DNA of 36,103 bases, taken from contig CALKHR010000010.1 in the NCBI GenBank assembly GCA_937988885.1, forward strand, positions 1 through 36,103. The letters are read 5' to 3'. This stretch comes from an uncultured Roseiflexaceae bacterium (GTDB lineage Bacteria > Chloroflexota > Chloroflexia > Chloroflexales > Roseiflexaceae). Positions 8,329 to 16,570 of this stretch are shown here, piece by piece (positions within the stretch are counted from its first letter, which is position 1; the number at the start of each line of letters is the position of its first letter). The notes under the pieces are model-generated. The model saw nothing but the letters and a program-made list of their open reading frames with translations, had not been told where the DNA came from and made no database searches. A program made the position numbers and the translations under genes.

Positions 8329-8365
8329 TGAGAGGAGGCTGATCATAGTGATCAACCTCCTCTCA
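8329..8365 (-). terminator. Long hairpin after the beta-propeller gene ending at 8386
   Basis: TGAGAGGAGG (8329-8338) pairs with CCTCCTCTCA (8356-8365). After one mismatch, TGATCA pairs with TGATCA around a 3-base loop, giving 16 pairs in all. It starts 21 bases past the minus-strand stop at 8386 and also lies 25 bases upstream of the GT4 start at 8304. It therefore probably ends the propeller transcript and may affect expression of the next gene. It has no U-tract. Confidence 0.7.
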
Positions 8366-8385
8366 TAGCGTGTAGAACACTATGG

Positions 8386-10740
8386 TTAATTCGATTTTCC
8401 GATGAGCGGTAGGTACGTTGTGGGTATAGTATACCCTGAATCGAGGGTAACCGTGGTGGAGATCACGCTTTGGGTGGGATTACCCGCGCCATCGAGGAAG
8501 CGCACAAGGATCTGGTACTGGCCCGACTTATCGCCTTTCCAGTCGCTATCGAAGCCAGTGAGTAGGCTCCAATTCACCGAGAATTGGCTGCTGGGCGTTT
8601 CGATAGGCACTGGTTGCCAGTAGAGTTTCGGGTTGTCGGGTGTGATGTTGGTGGTGGACCCCAAGTGCACGTTCGCGATCCAGACGCCCCAGAACTGCTG
8701 GCCCGCCGGAAGATTCTCGTTGGCACCATAGGTTGTGTCGTTCACGCTCACATTGCTGAAGTTGAGCGTGCGCATCACCGAGCTATTATTGGAGTCTCCA
8801 GTGACGGTGCCGCTCACATAGTTCGGTCGCTCGGGATCGTAGATCAGCGAGACGGGCACCGACAGTTGATTACCGACCGTATCGCTAACGATGACGGTGA
8901 AATTCTTCTCGCCTGCGGTGCTCACGCCCGGCAGCGCAGGTGCCCCATAGAAGCCCGATTCTGGGATAGCGACGGGTTGGAGCGTATCGCTGCCCGGCAC
9001 CATAAAGGTTGCGAGGCCGCTGCAATCGTTCGCATCGGTAATGCCCAAGAAGAATTTACGGACTCGCGTATAGTTCGGCGCGCCATCGCTTGCGCCGCCC
9101 TCGTACACATCGGTGGGCGCGATCACAGGGCTACGTGGCGACGTGATGGAGGTGTATACGGCTGGTAAGCCCTTCATGTAGGGATTAACCGCCATAATAT
9201 CGGCATTCACGCTGCCATCCACGCTGATTTGGCTGTTGAAGACGTTGCCCGCAGTGCCGTTCTTGAACAGCCGCACATAGACCGTTTGGTCGCACACGTT
9301 GTCTAGGAGCGTGATAGTTGGGTTGGCGTTGTACGCGATCTGTTCTGGCTGTGTGGTGCTGCTTGGTGGTGCGCCCACCGAGATCTGCATCGTGGTGGGT
9401 GTGCCGCCATCGGGGCAGTTCGGCGTGATCGTGGCCGAGATCGTCGTCTCGCGGGTGCTGGTTGCCCCGCCGGCCAAACTCAATGTACCAGAACAGCCAG
9501 TGGTGCCCAGCAAGGCGCCACCGAGCAGATAGATCTGGTAGGGAGCGGTTTGGTTGTCTTGCCACACCACCTGAGCGCGGGTGGAGCCGAACGCGATCTT
9601 GGGCTGAGTCGAGCGCCCAGGGTTGTTCGATATCAGGTACGCTTGCGAGGTGCTGCGATCGACGGGGTTAAACTCGCGCACCCAGATCTCCTCGGCGAGG
9701 CCGACCGCCGCACCTTGGTCGTGCCAGGTGATAAAGGCCCGTTGGGTTGCCGATGACCAAGCGATGTAGGGGTACGTGGAGATACCAGGGTTATTGGTGA
9801 GACGATTCTCGGCTGACCATGTGACACCGCCATCAAACGAGGCTTTAAAGACGATCTCGTGGTTATTGCTGTTGAAATTCTCGTCCCACGCCATAAACAG
9901 GTTATTGCCACCATCGGAGGCTAAGGTTGGGTTCTGCGATGCAAATGGCGTATTGGTAATATTCTGCCAGATCCATTGGCTGCCTTCGAGGCGAGCGTGG
10001 TAGATCTCGGCTCCGCTGCTACTACCGTTTTGGAAGATGATCTGCGGCTTGCCTGCGGCGAAGGTGATCGCAGGGCGGTTCTGGAAGGTATTGCAATCGT
10101 CTTTCGGTTTGCTAGTAGGCGAAAATCCGCCATTCGCCGAGCGCATACGGTACATCACATTGTAGGTGAGATTGCTACACTGCTGAATCCAGGTGATGTG
10201 AGCGTTGCCTTCCGAGTCGATCGCCATATCGGGTGCTGCCGATTTCGGGCCCGATGCGACGGTTTCGCGCTCGCTCCACGAGGCTCCACTATCCGTTGAT
10301 CGCTGATAGTACACATTATCGCTGGTACCGTTTTCGACGTAGGTAAGGTGGAGCACATTGTTGGGGCCAACATGCAAGATCGTCGAAGGAATAGCGGGCG
10401 TGCTAGAGAGCTTAGCGATCAGCGTACCCGGGTAATTGAACGTGCCGTTCACATTGTTGATGTAACGGATCTGCCAGGGCGGCCCCGATGTTGTACCGGG
10501 GTTCGAGGCGATGTACACAACGTGCGTTTTATCGTTACTATCAACAGCCACCCAAGGGTAGTTGTGTCGTTCGTTGGCGGTGATGACCTGTGCCGTATTG
10601 TCCCAGTTGACTGTGCCACCCGTGACGCTCTGCGTGGGTGGAATCGCCTGAACTGGTACAGTAAGGGAGATAAGTACCAGAAGCGCAAGCAGTAACGCGG
10701 CAATACGGTGAGGATAGCGTAGAATGAGAAATATATGCAT
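8386..10740 (-). CDS. Secreted Asp-box (BNR) beta-propeller protein, copy 2
   Basis: The protein is 784 residues from ATG 10740, with AAGGAG seven bases upstream. A Sec signal peptide (residues 1-32, likely cleaved after VPVQA) is followed by a sialidase-like propeller to about residue 410. Asp-box loops include STDSGASW and SFDGGVTW, and paired HVVY, HLTYV and HITWIQ strands mark the blades. I see no sialidase arginine triad, so enzymatic activity is not supported. The C-terminal ~370 residues hold Ig-like modules, with TTMQISVGAPP, a Cys pair and FLDGAGNPTQ. The protein ends in the tail TTYLPLIGKSN. It is 11 bases downstream of a lipoprotein gene, and the pair duplicates the pair at 11982-15089. 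A surface-binding or structural role is inferred. Confidence 0.88.
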   Translation of the reverse strand: MHIFLILRYPHRIAALLLALLVLISLTVPVQAIPPTQSVTGGTVNWDNTAQVITANERHNYPWVAVDSNDKTHVVYIASNPGTTSGPPWQIRYINNVNGTFNYPGTLIAKLSSTPAIPSTILHVGPNNVLHLTYVENGTSDNVYYQRSTDSGASWSERETVASGPKSAAPDMAIDSEGNAHITWIQQCSNLTYNVMYRMRSANGGFSPTSKPKDDCNTFQNRPAITFAAGKPQIIFQNGSSSGAEIYHARLEGSQWIWQNITNTPFASQNPTLASDGGNNLFMAWDENFNSNNHEIVFKASFDGGVTWSAENRLTNNPGISTYPYIAWSSATQRAFITWHDQGAAVGLAEEIWVREFNPVDRSTSQAYLISNNPGRSTQPKIAFGSTRAQVVWQDNQTAPYQIYLLGGALLGTTGCSGTLSLAGGATSTRETTISATITPNCPDGGTPTTMQISVGAPPSSTTQPEQIAYNANPTITLLDNVCDQTVYVRLFKNGTAGNVFNSQISVDGSVNADIMAVNPYMKGLPAVYTSITSPRSPVIAPTDVYEGGASDGAPNYTRVRKFFLGITDANDCSGLATFMVPGSDTLQPVAIPESGFYGAPALPGVSTAGEKNFTVIVSDTVGNQLSVPVSLIYDPERPNYVSGTVTGDSNNSSVMRTLNFSNVSVNDTTYGANENLPAGQQFWGVWIANVHLGSTTNITPDNPKLYWQPVPIETPSSQFSVNWSLLTGFDSDWKGDKSGQYQILVRFLDGAGNPTQSVISTTVTLDSGYTIPTTYLPLIGKSN

Positions 10741-10751
10741 CGCTTCTCTCC

Positions 10752-11558
10752 TTATTGCCCCTGTAGAGTATGGACCCGAAAGTTATCGAACTCAAGTCCA
10801 CCCAGTACAGCGCCATACAGGCCCGCCTGCCCATTGGCAAACGTGGTATCGGTTGTTTCTAGCACGGTGGTGCCATCGACACTCGCTTGGAGGGTGTTGC
10901 CCTGCACTCGTAAGCTTAGGGTCGTCCAAGTGCCCGGAGCGATCGGCGCGATTTGAGCGCTCGCCAGGTTTGTGATGGCCTCGGTTTGTCGATCGAAACG
11001 CTGGATCACAACAGTGCCATCTGGTTGCACGTAGAAGCTATAGAAGCCAGCATCTGTGGCGCGCGCCACAACGCCTGCGAAGTCGTTGCTCAGGTTGTAG
11101 GCCGCCACCGAGACGCTGTAATCCTTCCAAGTGGGGTCGCCTGTGATAAGGGCGCTACCGTAGATATTCGGGATGCCCGAGGAGTCGCTAAGTGGGGAGA
11201 TCGTTCCGTTCAGGATGCGCCAAATCGAAGGCCCATCGAGCGGGCTGACAGTATCGACGACTTGCCATTCCGCCAAGCTCACCGCCGAGCTAAAATCGGC
11301 CTCAAACAGAGTAACGCCACTTGCAGGCGCCAAGCCGCTAGGTGCAGGTGGTGGTGTCGGTGTGGGCTGTATCGGCTGCGAGGTGGGCATGGGTGGAGCC
11401 GTCGGTAGGATGATCGGCTCACTCGTGGCTTGTGGGGCTGAGGCCGCTGTATTTGGCGTATTGCCTGGGTTTGTCGATGTACCCTGAATACCACACCCGA
11501 TGAGTATGGTACTAAATAGCACAATAACCACGAGAACGGGGTTGAGACGTAAACACAT
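10752..11558 (-). CDS. Lipoprotein with LamG/DUF1080-like domain, copy 2
   Basis: The protein is 268 residues from ATG 11558. This start is chosen because AGGAGG lies four bases upstream and because it puts the signal peptide at the N-terminus; a longer frame reaching 11669 adds an unsupported leader. The lipobox LIGC has the acylated Cys at residue 22. A Pro/Thr/Ser linker (about 23-75) contains PPMPTSQPIQPTPTPPP. The rest is a concanavalin-like sandwich with WTTLSLRVQGNTLQASVDG, NGQAGLYG and LEFDNFRVHTL, typical of LamG or 3-keto-disaccharide hydrolase (DUF1080) folds. It is predicted to be anchored to the outer face of the membrane and to bind carbohydrate. It is co-transcribed with the propeller gene 11 bases downstream and is a clear paralogue of the lipoprotein at 14277-15089. 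Confidence 0.85.
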   Translation of the reverse strand: MCLRLNPVLVVIVLFSTILIGCGIQGTSTNPGNTPNTAASAPQATSEPIILPTAPPMPTSQPIQPTPTPPPAPSGLAPASGVTLFEADFSSAVSLAEWQVVDTVSPLDGPSIWRILNGTISPLSDSSGIPNIYGSALITGDPTWKDYSVSVAAYNLSNDFAGVVARATDAGFYSFYVQPDGTVVIQRFDRQTEAITNLASAQIAPIAPGTWTTLSLRVQGNTLQASVDGTTVLETTDTTFANGQAGLYGAVLGGLEFDNFRVHTLQGQ

Positions 11559-11562
11559 AGCT

Positions 11563-11568
11563 CCTCCT
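11563..11568 (-). promoter_or_regulatory. Shine-Dalgarno that fixes the lipoprotein start
   Basis: AGGAGG on the minus strand, four bases before ATG 11558. It selects the start that gives a normal lipoprotein signal peptide. Confidence 0.8.
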
Positions 11569-11651
11569 GTCGGTCGACCAAACAAGCACATAACAAGGTG
11601 GTCGGTCTCGCTTGTTGATCGGACACGAATGTGGGCTCTGCTCAGAATGGT

Positions 11652-11680
11652 AAGATATATTCGATTCAAGAAATTGACAA
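11652..11680 (-). promoter_or_regulatory. Candidate promoter of module copy 2
   Basis: Minus strand: TTGTCA (11680-11675), a 17-base spacer and TATCTT (11657-11652), in an AT-rich patch. Transcription would start near 11645, leaving a leader of about 87 bases before ATG 11558. Confidence 0.4.
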
Positions 11681-11931
11681 AAAGGAAGCAATCTCTTTAC
11701 AGTTCGATAGCTATTGAGCTCGATAGTACCGACATCAAACCAAACATGATTGCAATAGATCGTAACATACTGAGATGTCAACGACTGCCAGCTAAAGCAG
11801 GCAGCTTGCCCTCATCGCCTGCAATGGTATGAAAGATAGGGTATAAGTGCTGTGAAGTCAAGAGTTAGTAGGGGTAATTGGTCCTGTTAGGCTGTGTCGT
11901 TGAATCTTTTTACGAAATTCACAGAAAGACC

Positions 11932-11958
11932 ATCGGGCGAGGGATTTCCTCGCCCGAT
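11932..11958 (-). terminator. Hairpin after the beta-propeller gene ending at 11982
   Basis: Perfect 11-bp stem: ATCGGGCGAGG (11932-11942) with its complement at 11948-11958 and a 5-base loop. It starts 24 bases past the minus-strand stop and is followed on that strand by GGTCTTTCTG, a weak T-rich tail. Confidence 0.75.
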
Positions 11959-11981
11959 AGTGTTAGGGATGTTACGATGGA

Positions 11982-14249
11982 TTACTTAAACATGACTGGC
12001 AACTGCAGGATCGGGGTTGAGTAGTTGGGTTCGAGCGTGATCTTGCCAAATTCGATGCCACCAGACGAGATGTTACCTGCGCCATCGATGAATTTCGCAT
12101 AGACGTAGATATCACCACCGGTGTTCTTGGCGGGCGGATTGCTCAAGCCTGTCAACAAGTTCCAAGCAACTGTGAAGTTGTTGTTCGGGAAATCAACCCG
12201 CACAGGGTGCCAGGTGAGCGTGTTGCTGTTGAGACCGACCGGAGTCGTGCTGCTCGCCAACATCACACCCCAGAACTGTGCCGTGCCCGGCGTGCCCTCT
12301 CGTTGACCATACTGGTTATCAGTAATGTTCACATTGTTAAAGGAGAGGTTGACCATAATGTTATTAGTCGTGGCCGGCATCGTGCCAGTCGCGCCAGGAG
12401 CCAACGTCGGCGGAACGTTGTCGTAGATGATCGACTCGGGATAGATCGCCGAGTTGTTGGCGTGATCCGTCACGGTCACCTGTACGATCTGCGTACCGAT
12501 GAGGTTGGTGGGCAGGTTCAGCCACGTGCTCACAACATTGTTGGTGATAGCTACGTTTGCGCCGTTGCCGATGCGGTAGTTGTTCACGCCAACACAGTCC
12601 GCTGTACCGTTGATATTGAGGTAGTAGCGCGGCTCACGTGTGTAGTTAGCTGCGCCATCGTTAGCCCCCGACACCGTTGGATTCGGAAGTGTAGGCACAC
12701 CGCGCATATGCGGGTTGAGCACTTGCACCGAGGCGGTCAGGCCCGTATCGACGATCACCGAATCGCTGAATGCGTCGGCGCCGAACTCGTTGCGGAACAA
12801 GCGCACGTACACCGTCTGCGAGCAGGAGCCATCCGTAGGCACCGAAATGTTGGCGTTGTAGGCCTGCTTCGGCGTTGAGTCGGTCGGTGGTTTGTTGACC
12901 GAGATCTGCATATGGGTGGGAGTACAGCCCGTTTGCGGCGTGATCACACCCGTTAAGGTTGGGCTACGGCTGACCTTGGAGTTGCCGATCGTTTCGCCAT
13001 TGAGGCGCAACGTACCTTCACAACCGGTGGTGATATTGCCGCCGATCACATCACCGCCCCAATCCCAGATCTCGTAGGTGCCGGTGGTGTTATCGTGCCA
13101 CACAATATCGGCGCGTTGCGGGCCGACTCCAATGGCTGGCCAGTACGAGTGACCATTGAAGTTCGAGACGCGGTCGGCTTCGGTCGTGCGGAGGGTTGCC
13201 GGGTCGAACTGGCGCTCCCAAATTTCCTCTTGACCGTCGGAAGATCGAGTCCTATCCGACCAGACGACATGGACGCGCTTGGCGCTTGGTGACCAATCCG
13301 CGTAGGGATGCGAAGCCCACTCATTCGAGTTGGAGAATGCAATCGTATTCGACCAACTGTTACCATTATCGAATGAGGCTTTAAAGAGAATATCGTGGCC
13401 GTTGACGTTCTCGTCCCAGGCCAGGAACAAGGCGCCCTCGCCATCCGAGGTCAAGGTCGGGTTCTCCGAGCGGGTCGAAGTGTTCGAGACGCTGACAGGG
13501 CGCGTCCAGCTCCCACCCTCTAGGCGAGTGTAGTAGATCTCCGCAGCGTTGCTGGTGCCGCGCTGGTAGACCACGTGCGGCATGCCACCTGAGAACGTGA
13601 TGGATGGTCGGTTTTGATAGGTGCCACATTCGCTGCGTGGCGACATTGTGCCCGAGAGCGAACCATTGGCGTAGCGCACGCGGTAGAACACGTTGTATTC
13701 ACCGCAGCGGTTATCGATCCAGACGATGTGGGCATTGCCAGCATTATCAATGGCGATATCCGGGCTCCAGGCTTTATTGGGCGACAATTCGATATGGTCG
13801 GGCCAAGTCACGCCGCCGTCGGGCGACACGCGGTAGTAGACCTTATTGTTGTTGCCAGGTCGTGAATAGGCCACGTGAACAGTATTGTTTGGACCAGTCG
13901 CAATAGCGACATTGGGGACTGCGCCGTAGCTTGAATTAGCCAGCGCCTTGCCACCCAAATTGAAGTTACCGCCACGGTTATTGGTGTACATGATCGAGCC
14001 GTTCTCGGTGGCGTAGATCACGTGAGTAACGTTATTATCATCGACAGCTACACGCGGGAAACCCGAGCGGCGGCCGTTCGAAACGACTTTCGGCTTGCTG
14101 TCCCATTTGACACTGCCAGGGTATGCTTGGGCGTTTGGTGCCGCTTGCGCTGGCACGCTGCTGAGCACCGTGGTCAGCAGCAGCAGCGCAATAATCCCTA
14201 GCGCCGCGAAGTTGTGAGTGCGCCCGAAAGCGCGTGATTGTGATCGCAT
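11982..14249 (-). CDS. Secreted Asp-box (BNR) beta-propeller protein, copy 1
   Basis: The protein is 755 residues from ATG 14249, with GGAG seven bases upstream. The signal peptide (about residues 1-36) ends SVPAQA before APNAQA. The propeller (to about residue 405) has Asp-box loops SPDGGVTW and SFDNGNSW, and HVIYA, HVAYS, HIVWI and HVVWS strands. Ig-like modules follow, with THMQISVNKPP, two Cys residues and FIDGAGN. The C-terminal tail is PILQLPVMFK, like the LPLI tail of the other copy. It lies 27 bases downstream of its lipoprotein partner. Asp-boxes are structural and also occur in sialidases and in non-enzymatic propellers; no catalytic residues can be assigned here. A surface-exposed binding role is inferred. 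Confidence 0.88.
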   Translation of the reverse strand: MRSQSRAFGRTHNFAALGIIALLLLTTVLSSVPAQAAPNAQAYPGSVKWDSKPKVVSNGRRSGFPRVAVDDNNVTHVIYATENGSIMYTNNRGGNFNLGGKALANSSYGAVPNVAIATGPNNTVHVAYSRPGNNNKVYYRVSPDGGVTWPDHIELSPNKAWSPDIAIDNAGNAHIVWIDNRCGEYNVFYRVRYANGSLSGTMSPRSECGTYQNRPSITFSGGMPHVVYQRGTSNAAEIYYTRLEGGSWTRPVSVSNTSTRSENPTLTSDGEGALFLAWDENVNGHDILFKASFDNGNSWSNTIAFSNSNEWASHPYADWSPSAKRVHVVWSDRTRSSDGQEEIWERQFDPATLRTTEADRVSNFNGHSYWPAIGVGPQRADIVWHDNTTGTYEIWDWGGDVIGGNITTGCEGTLRLNGETIGNSKVSRSPTLTGVITPQTGCTPTHMQISVNKPPTDSTPKQAYNANISVPTDGSCSQTVYVRLFRNEFGADAFSDSVIVDTGLTASVQVLNPHMRGVPTLPNPTVSGANDGAANYTREPRYYLNINGTADCVGVNNYRIGNGANVAITNNVVSTWLNLPTNLIGTQIVQVTVTDHANNSAIYPESIIYDNVPPTLAPGATGTMPATTNNIMVNLSFNNVNITDNQYGQREGTPGTAQFWGVMLASSTTPVGLNSNTLTWHPVRVDFPNNNFTVAWNLLTGLSNPPAKNTGGDIYVYAKFIDGAGNISSGGIEFGKITLEPNYSTPILQLPVMFK

Positions 14250-14276
14250 AGGCTTTCTCCAGTTGATCGCTGCGCG

Positions 14277-15089
14277 CTACTGGGCAGCAGGTGTAAGTGC
14301 TTCTACCGAGAAGTTATCGAACTCCAGGTTACCCATTGCGAAGCCAGCCACGCCAGCTTGGCCTTGGGTGAGCGTGGTGTCCTTGGCAGAGAGCACTGGC
14401 GTGCCGTCAACAAAGGCGGTCAGCGTATCGCCTTGAACTTGCAAGCGCAGTTGATACCAGCGCTTCAACTCAAAGCCACCCTGATCGGCGCTTGCCAACA
14501 GCGTGAAGCTCCCATTTGCCGCATCGTAGCGCTCGATCAAAAGCGCTGGTTGTGCCCCTACCGGTCGAAGCGAGAACAGGTAGAACCCGGCACTGCTTGC
14601 ACGTGCAACAAGGCCAAACTGATCGTTGCCGCTGTTGTAGGCGGCGGCGTTCACGCTATAGTTTTTCCAAGTGGTATCACCCGTCACGATGGCCGAAGGA
14701 GCCTGTAGAGGGCTGCCGTTGAAAGCGCTCACCTGCAGCAAGCGCCCATTGCTCACCTCCCAGATCGAAGGCCCTTCGAGCGGCTCGGCGGTGTCGAGCA
14801 CCTGCCACGTGTCAAGGGTTGTCTTACCATCAAACGCCTCGCTCACCAACACAGTTGCGCCAGACAAACTCGGAGCGACCGGAGCGGCTGGTGGAGTGGG
14901 GGTTGGCTCGCGCGGCTCACTGGTAGGCATTGGTGGTGGCTCTGGCAGGATGACCTGCGTGCTGGTCGCCTCCACCTGTGCAGCCGGAGCCGTATTTGGG
15001 CTAGCCCCCGTGTTCGCAACACCACAGGCCGCCAGAAACAGCGAGCCGGCCAGTGCTGCTACACATACATTCCAAATTCGTGATCGCAT
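14277..15089 (-). CDS. Lipoprotein with LamG/DUF1080-like domain, copy 1
   Basis: The protein is 270 residues from ATG 15089, with GGAGG four bases upstream. The lipobox LAAC has Cys at residue 22. A linker of ~50 residues is rich in Pro, Thr and Ala (PPPMPTSEPREPTPTPPAAP). The C-terminal sandwich domain spans about 78-265 and contains YQLRLQVQGDTLTAFVDG, TQGQAGVAGFAM and LEFDNFSVEAL. It is anchored outside the cytoplasmic membrane and probably binds glycan. It is the first gene of module copy 1, with the propeller gene 27 bases downstream. The paralogue at 10752-11558 matches it throughout. Confidence 0.87.
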   Translation of the reverse strand: MRSRIWNVCVAALAGSLFLAACGVANTGASPNTAPAAQVEATSTQVILPEPPPMPTSEPREPTPTPPAAPVAPSLSGATVLVSEAFDGKTTLDTWQVLDTAEPLEGPSIWEVSNGRLLQVSAFNGSPLQAPSAIVTGDTTWKNYSVNAAAYNSGNDQFGLVARASSAGFYLFSLRPVGAQPALLIERYDAANGSFTLLASADQGGFELKRWYQLRLQVQGDTLTAFVDGTPVLSAKDTTLTQGQAGVAGFAMGNLEFDNFSVEALTPAAQ

Positions 15090-15208
15090 GGATCCTCCTT
15101 TTCGATCGCATTGCTTGGTTCTGAGGTGTTTCGCTGTATCATTCAGAGATAAGACCCGTTATCCACTAGCACCACCAACACCGAGCGAGTCTGTGAACCT
15201 ATGTAATT

Positions 15209-15227
15209 CCTCGGCTGTGCGCCGAGG
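15209..15227 (-). terminator. Short hairpin downstream of the GT4 gene ending at 15331
   Basis: CCTCGGC (15209-15215) pairs with GCCGAGG (15221-15227) around a 5-base loop. It lies about 100 bases past the stop of the GT4 gene and ~120 bases upstream of the next start. This distance makes a terminator role less certain. Confidence 0.4.
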
Positions 15228-15330
15228 CGAGCAAGAATGATGCTCCTCTGAACCGATACCACCTCTTCCCTCTATAGATCTATCGCCTCCGCACTATCGT
15301 GCAGAGTTCGGTTAATAACCAATGATCGGC

Positions 15331-16557
15331 CTAAGACTGCACAATACAGCGTTGATACATTTCGATCATGGCGTTGGCGACGCCAAACGAGCGGAAGCGA
15401 TCCCGCTCTGCAAGGCAAGCCTCATGGCGTTTCTGCCAATTTGTCTCATCTCCTAAGATTTCGATGAGTGCTGCGGCTAGACGCTCGGGATTACGCACAG
15501 GGATGCTGATCCCGTGGGATTCGTTGAAGAAACCTATTGTACCCGCTGTCTCAGTGGCGACGAAGGGTGTACCAAAAAGCGTGCCCTCGGAGAGTGTTTT
15601 GTTGCCTCCTTCCATCAATGATGGGATTGCCACCACATCCGCAGCAGCATAGTAATCGGCCATTTGCTGGAACGGCACCTCACCAACCAGGTGGAAGTGC
15701 TCGGCAACGCCATGTTCCTCCGCAAGGCGGCGCAGATACGCTGCATAATCACCTAGTCGCTCATCGATGCGGTTTTGCCCGCACACCAATACGCTCGTGT
15801 TCGGAACACGCGCCAAGACGGCGGGGAGCGCGCGGATCAGGTCGTCGAAGCCTTTCACAGGCAATAAACGACCAGCCGCCACAATGATCTTTCGACCTTG
15901 GATGCCATGACGCTCGGCGATCAAGGCGCGACGATTTGCACGAAACGCTGGTACATCTGCGACGAAATAATCGTCGCGTAGGTTGCGGGGAATCGTCACG
16001 ATTTTTTCGTCGGGGCAGCCAAACTGCAACGCCATATCGCGCCCGCCAGGCGAAACAGCGCGTATCAATGCGGCACGCTTGAATGTTAGATTGATCAACA
16101 GACGTACGGTGCGAAACCGCGCGAAACCATACCCGATCGTCGAATCGGCGATCAGATCGCCGCCACGAATGGTTGGCACAAAGGGACGCCGATCGCCCGC
16201 GAGCGCCGCGATGGCGCCCATCGGGTAGACCGATTCGACGTGGATAATATCGATTTCGGGATGAGAACGCAGGTAGGCGCGGTAAGCCTTCAACATATTG
16301 AGGAAATAGTTGTAGTGGAATACCTGGCCCGAAAACCGATTCTGTAATCGTTCGAAGGCGGTGCGACTGACGGCGGCCCGCACGATCGGTGGTTGCCCTG
16401 GTTCGGTCACAAAGCGCTCCTTGAGATCGCGCTGTGGCGTAGGCGCAAGCACCGTGGCCTGATGGCCGAACTCTAGAAATCGTGCAAGAAACTCTTCGTG
16501 AATCGGGTTGCCGATCAGTCCATGTTCGTATGCTGTCGTGAAATAGAGAAGGTTCAC
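15331..16557 (-). CDS. GT4-family glycosyltransferase
   Basis: The protein is 408 residues from GTG 16557. This start lies 13 bases after the epimerase stop and gives MNLLYFTTAYEHGL, a normal GT-B first strand. The longer frame to 16689 would overlap the epimerase by over 100 bases and adds Cys/Arg-rich residues unlike the family. The acceptor-domain end has IDIIHVESVYPMGAIAAL. The donor domain has KIIVAAGRLLPVKGFDDLIRA and FHLVGEVPFQQMADYYAAAD. The EX7E motif is intact as EGGNKTLSE. It is translated after the WbpP-like epimerase, so it may use the sugar that enzyme makes; this is an operon-based inference. Confidence 0.92.
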   Translation of the reverse strand: MNLLYFTTAYEHGLIGNPIHEEFLARFLEFGHQATVLAPTPQRDLKERFVTEPGQPPIVRAAVSRTAFERLQNRFSGQVFHYNYFLNMLKAYRAYLRSHPEIDIIHVESVYPMGAIAALAGDRRPFVPTIRGGDLIADSTIGYGFARFRTVRLLINLTFKRAALIRAVSPGGRDMALQFGCPDEKIVTIPRNLRDDYFVADVPAFRANRRALIAERHGIQGRKIIVAAGRLLPVKGFDDLIRALPAVLARVPNTSVLVCGQNRIDERLGDYAAYLRRLAEEHGVAEHFHLVGEVPFQQMADYYAAADVVAIPSLMEGGNKTLSEGTLFGTPFVATETAGTIGFFNESHGISIPVRNPERLAAALIEILGDETNWQKRHEACLAERDRFRSFGVANAMIEMYQRCIVQS

Positions 16558-16570
16558 TACCTGTTGCTCG

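Larger units (their letters stand above)
11559..11981. other. AT-richer intergenic region with promoter and terminator
   Basis: These 423 bases separate the two copies of the module. They hold the hairpin that ends copy 1 (11932-11958), a promoter candidate for copy 2 (11652-11680) and the ribosome binding site at 11563-11568. The middle (about 11690-11920) shows no supported gene on either strand; a plus-strand frame at 11500-11832 crosses the copy 2 lipoprotein start and looks spurious. Confidence 0.55.
8386..15089 (-). repeat. Tandem duplication of a lipoprotein/beta-propeller two-gene module
   Basis: Copy 1 is 15089-11982 and copy 2 is 11558-8386, in the same orientation and gene order. 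The two lipoproteins align along their whole length, both with the lipobox Cys at residue 22 and similar Pro-rich linkers. The two propeller proteins align from the signal peptide through the Ig-like region. The copies are well diverged, so the duplication is not recent and should be detectable at protein rather than DNA level. Confidence 0.85.

Noticed and set aside
11500..11832. 110-codon plus-strand open frame between the module copies
   Set aside because: It overlaps the lipoprotein start and its ribosome binding site, and has no supporting motif.
8386..14249. Calling the two propeller proteins active sialidases
   Set aside because: Asp-boxes are present, but I cannot find the arginine triad or the Tyr/Glu pair of sialidases.
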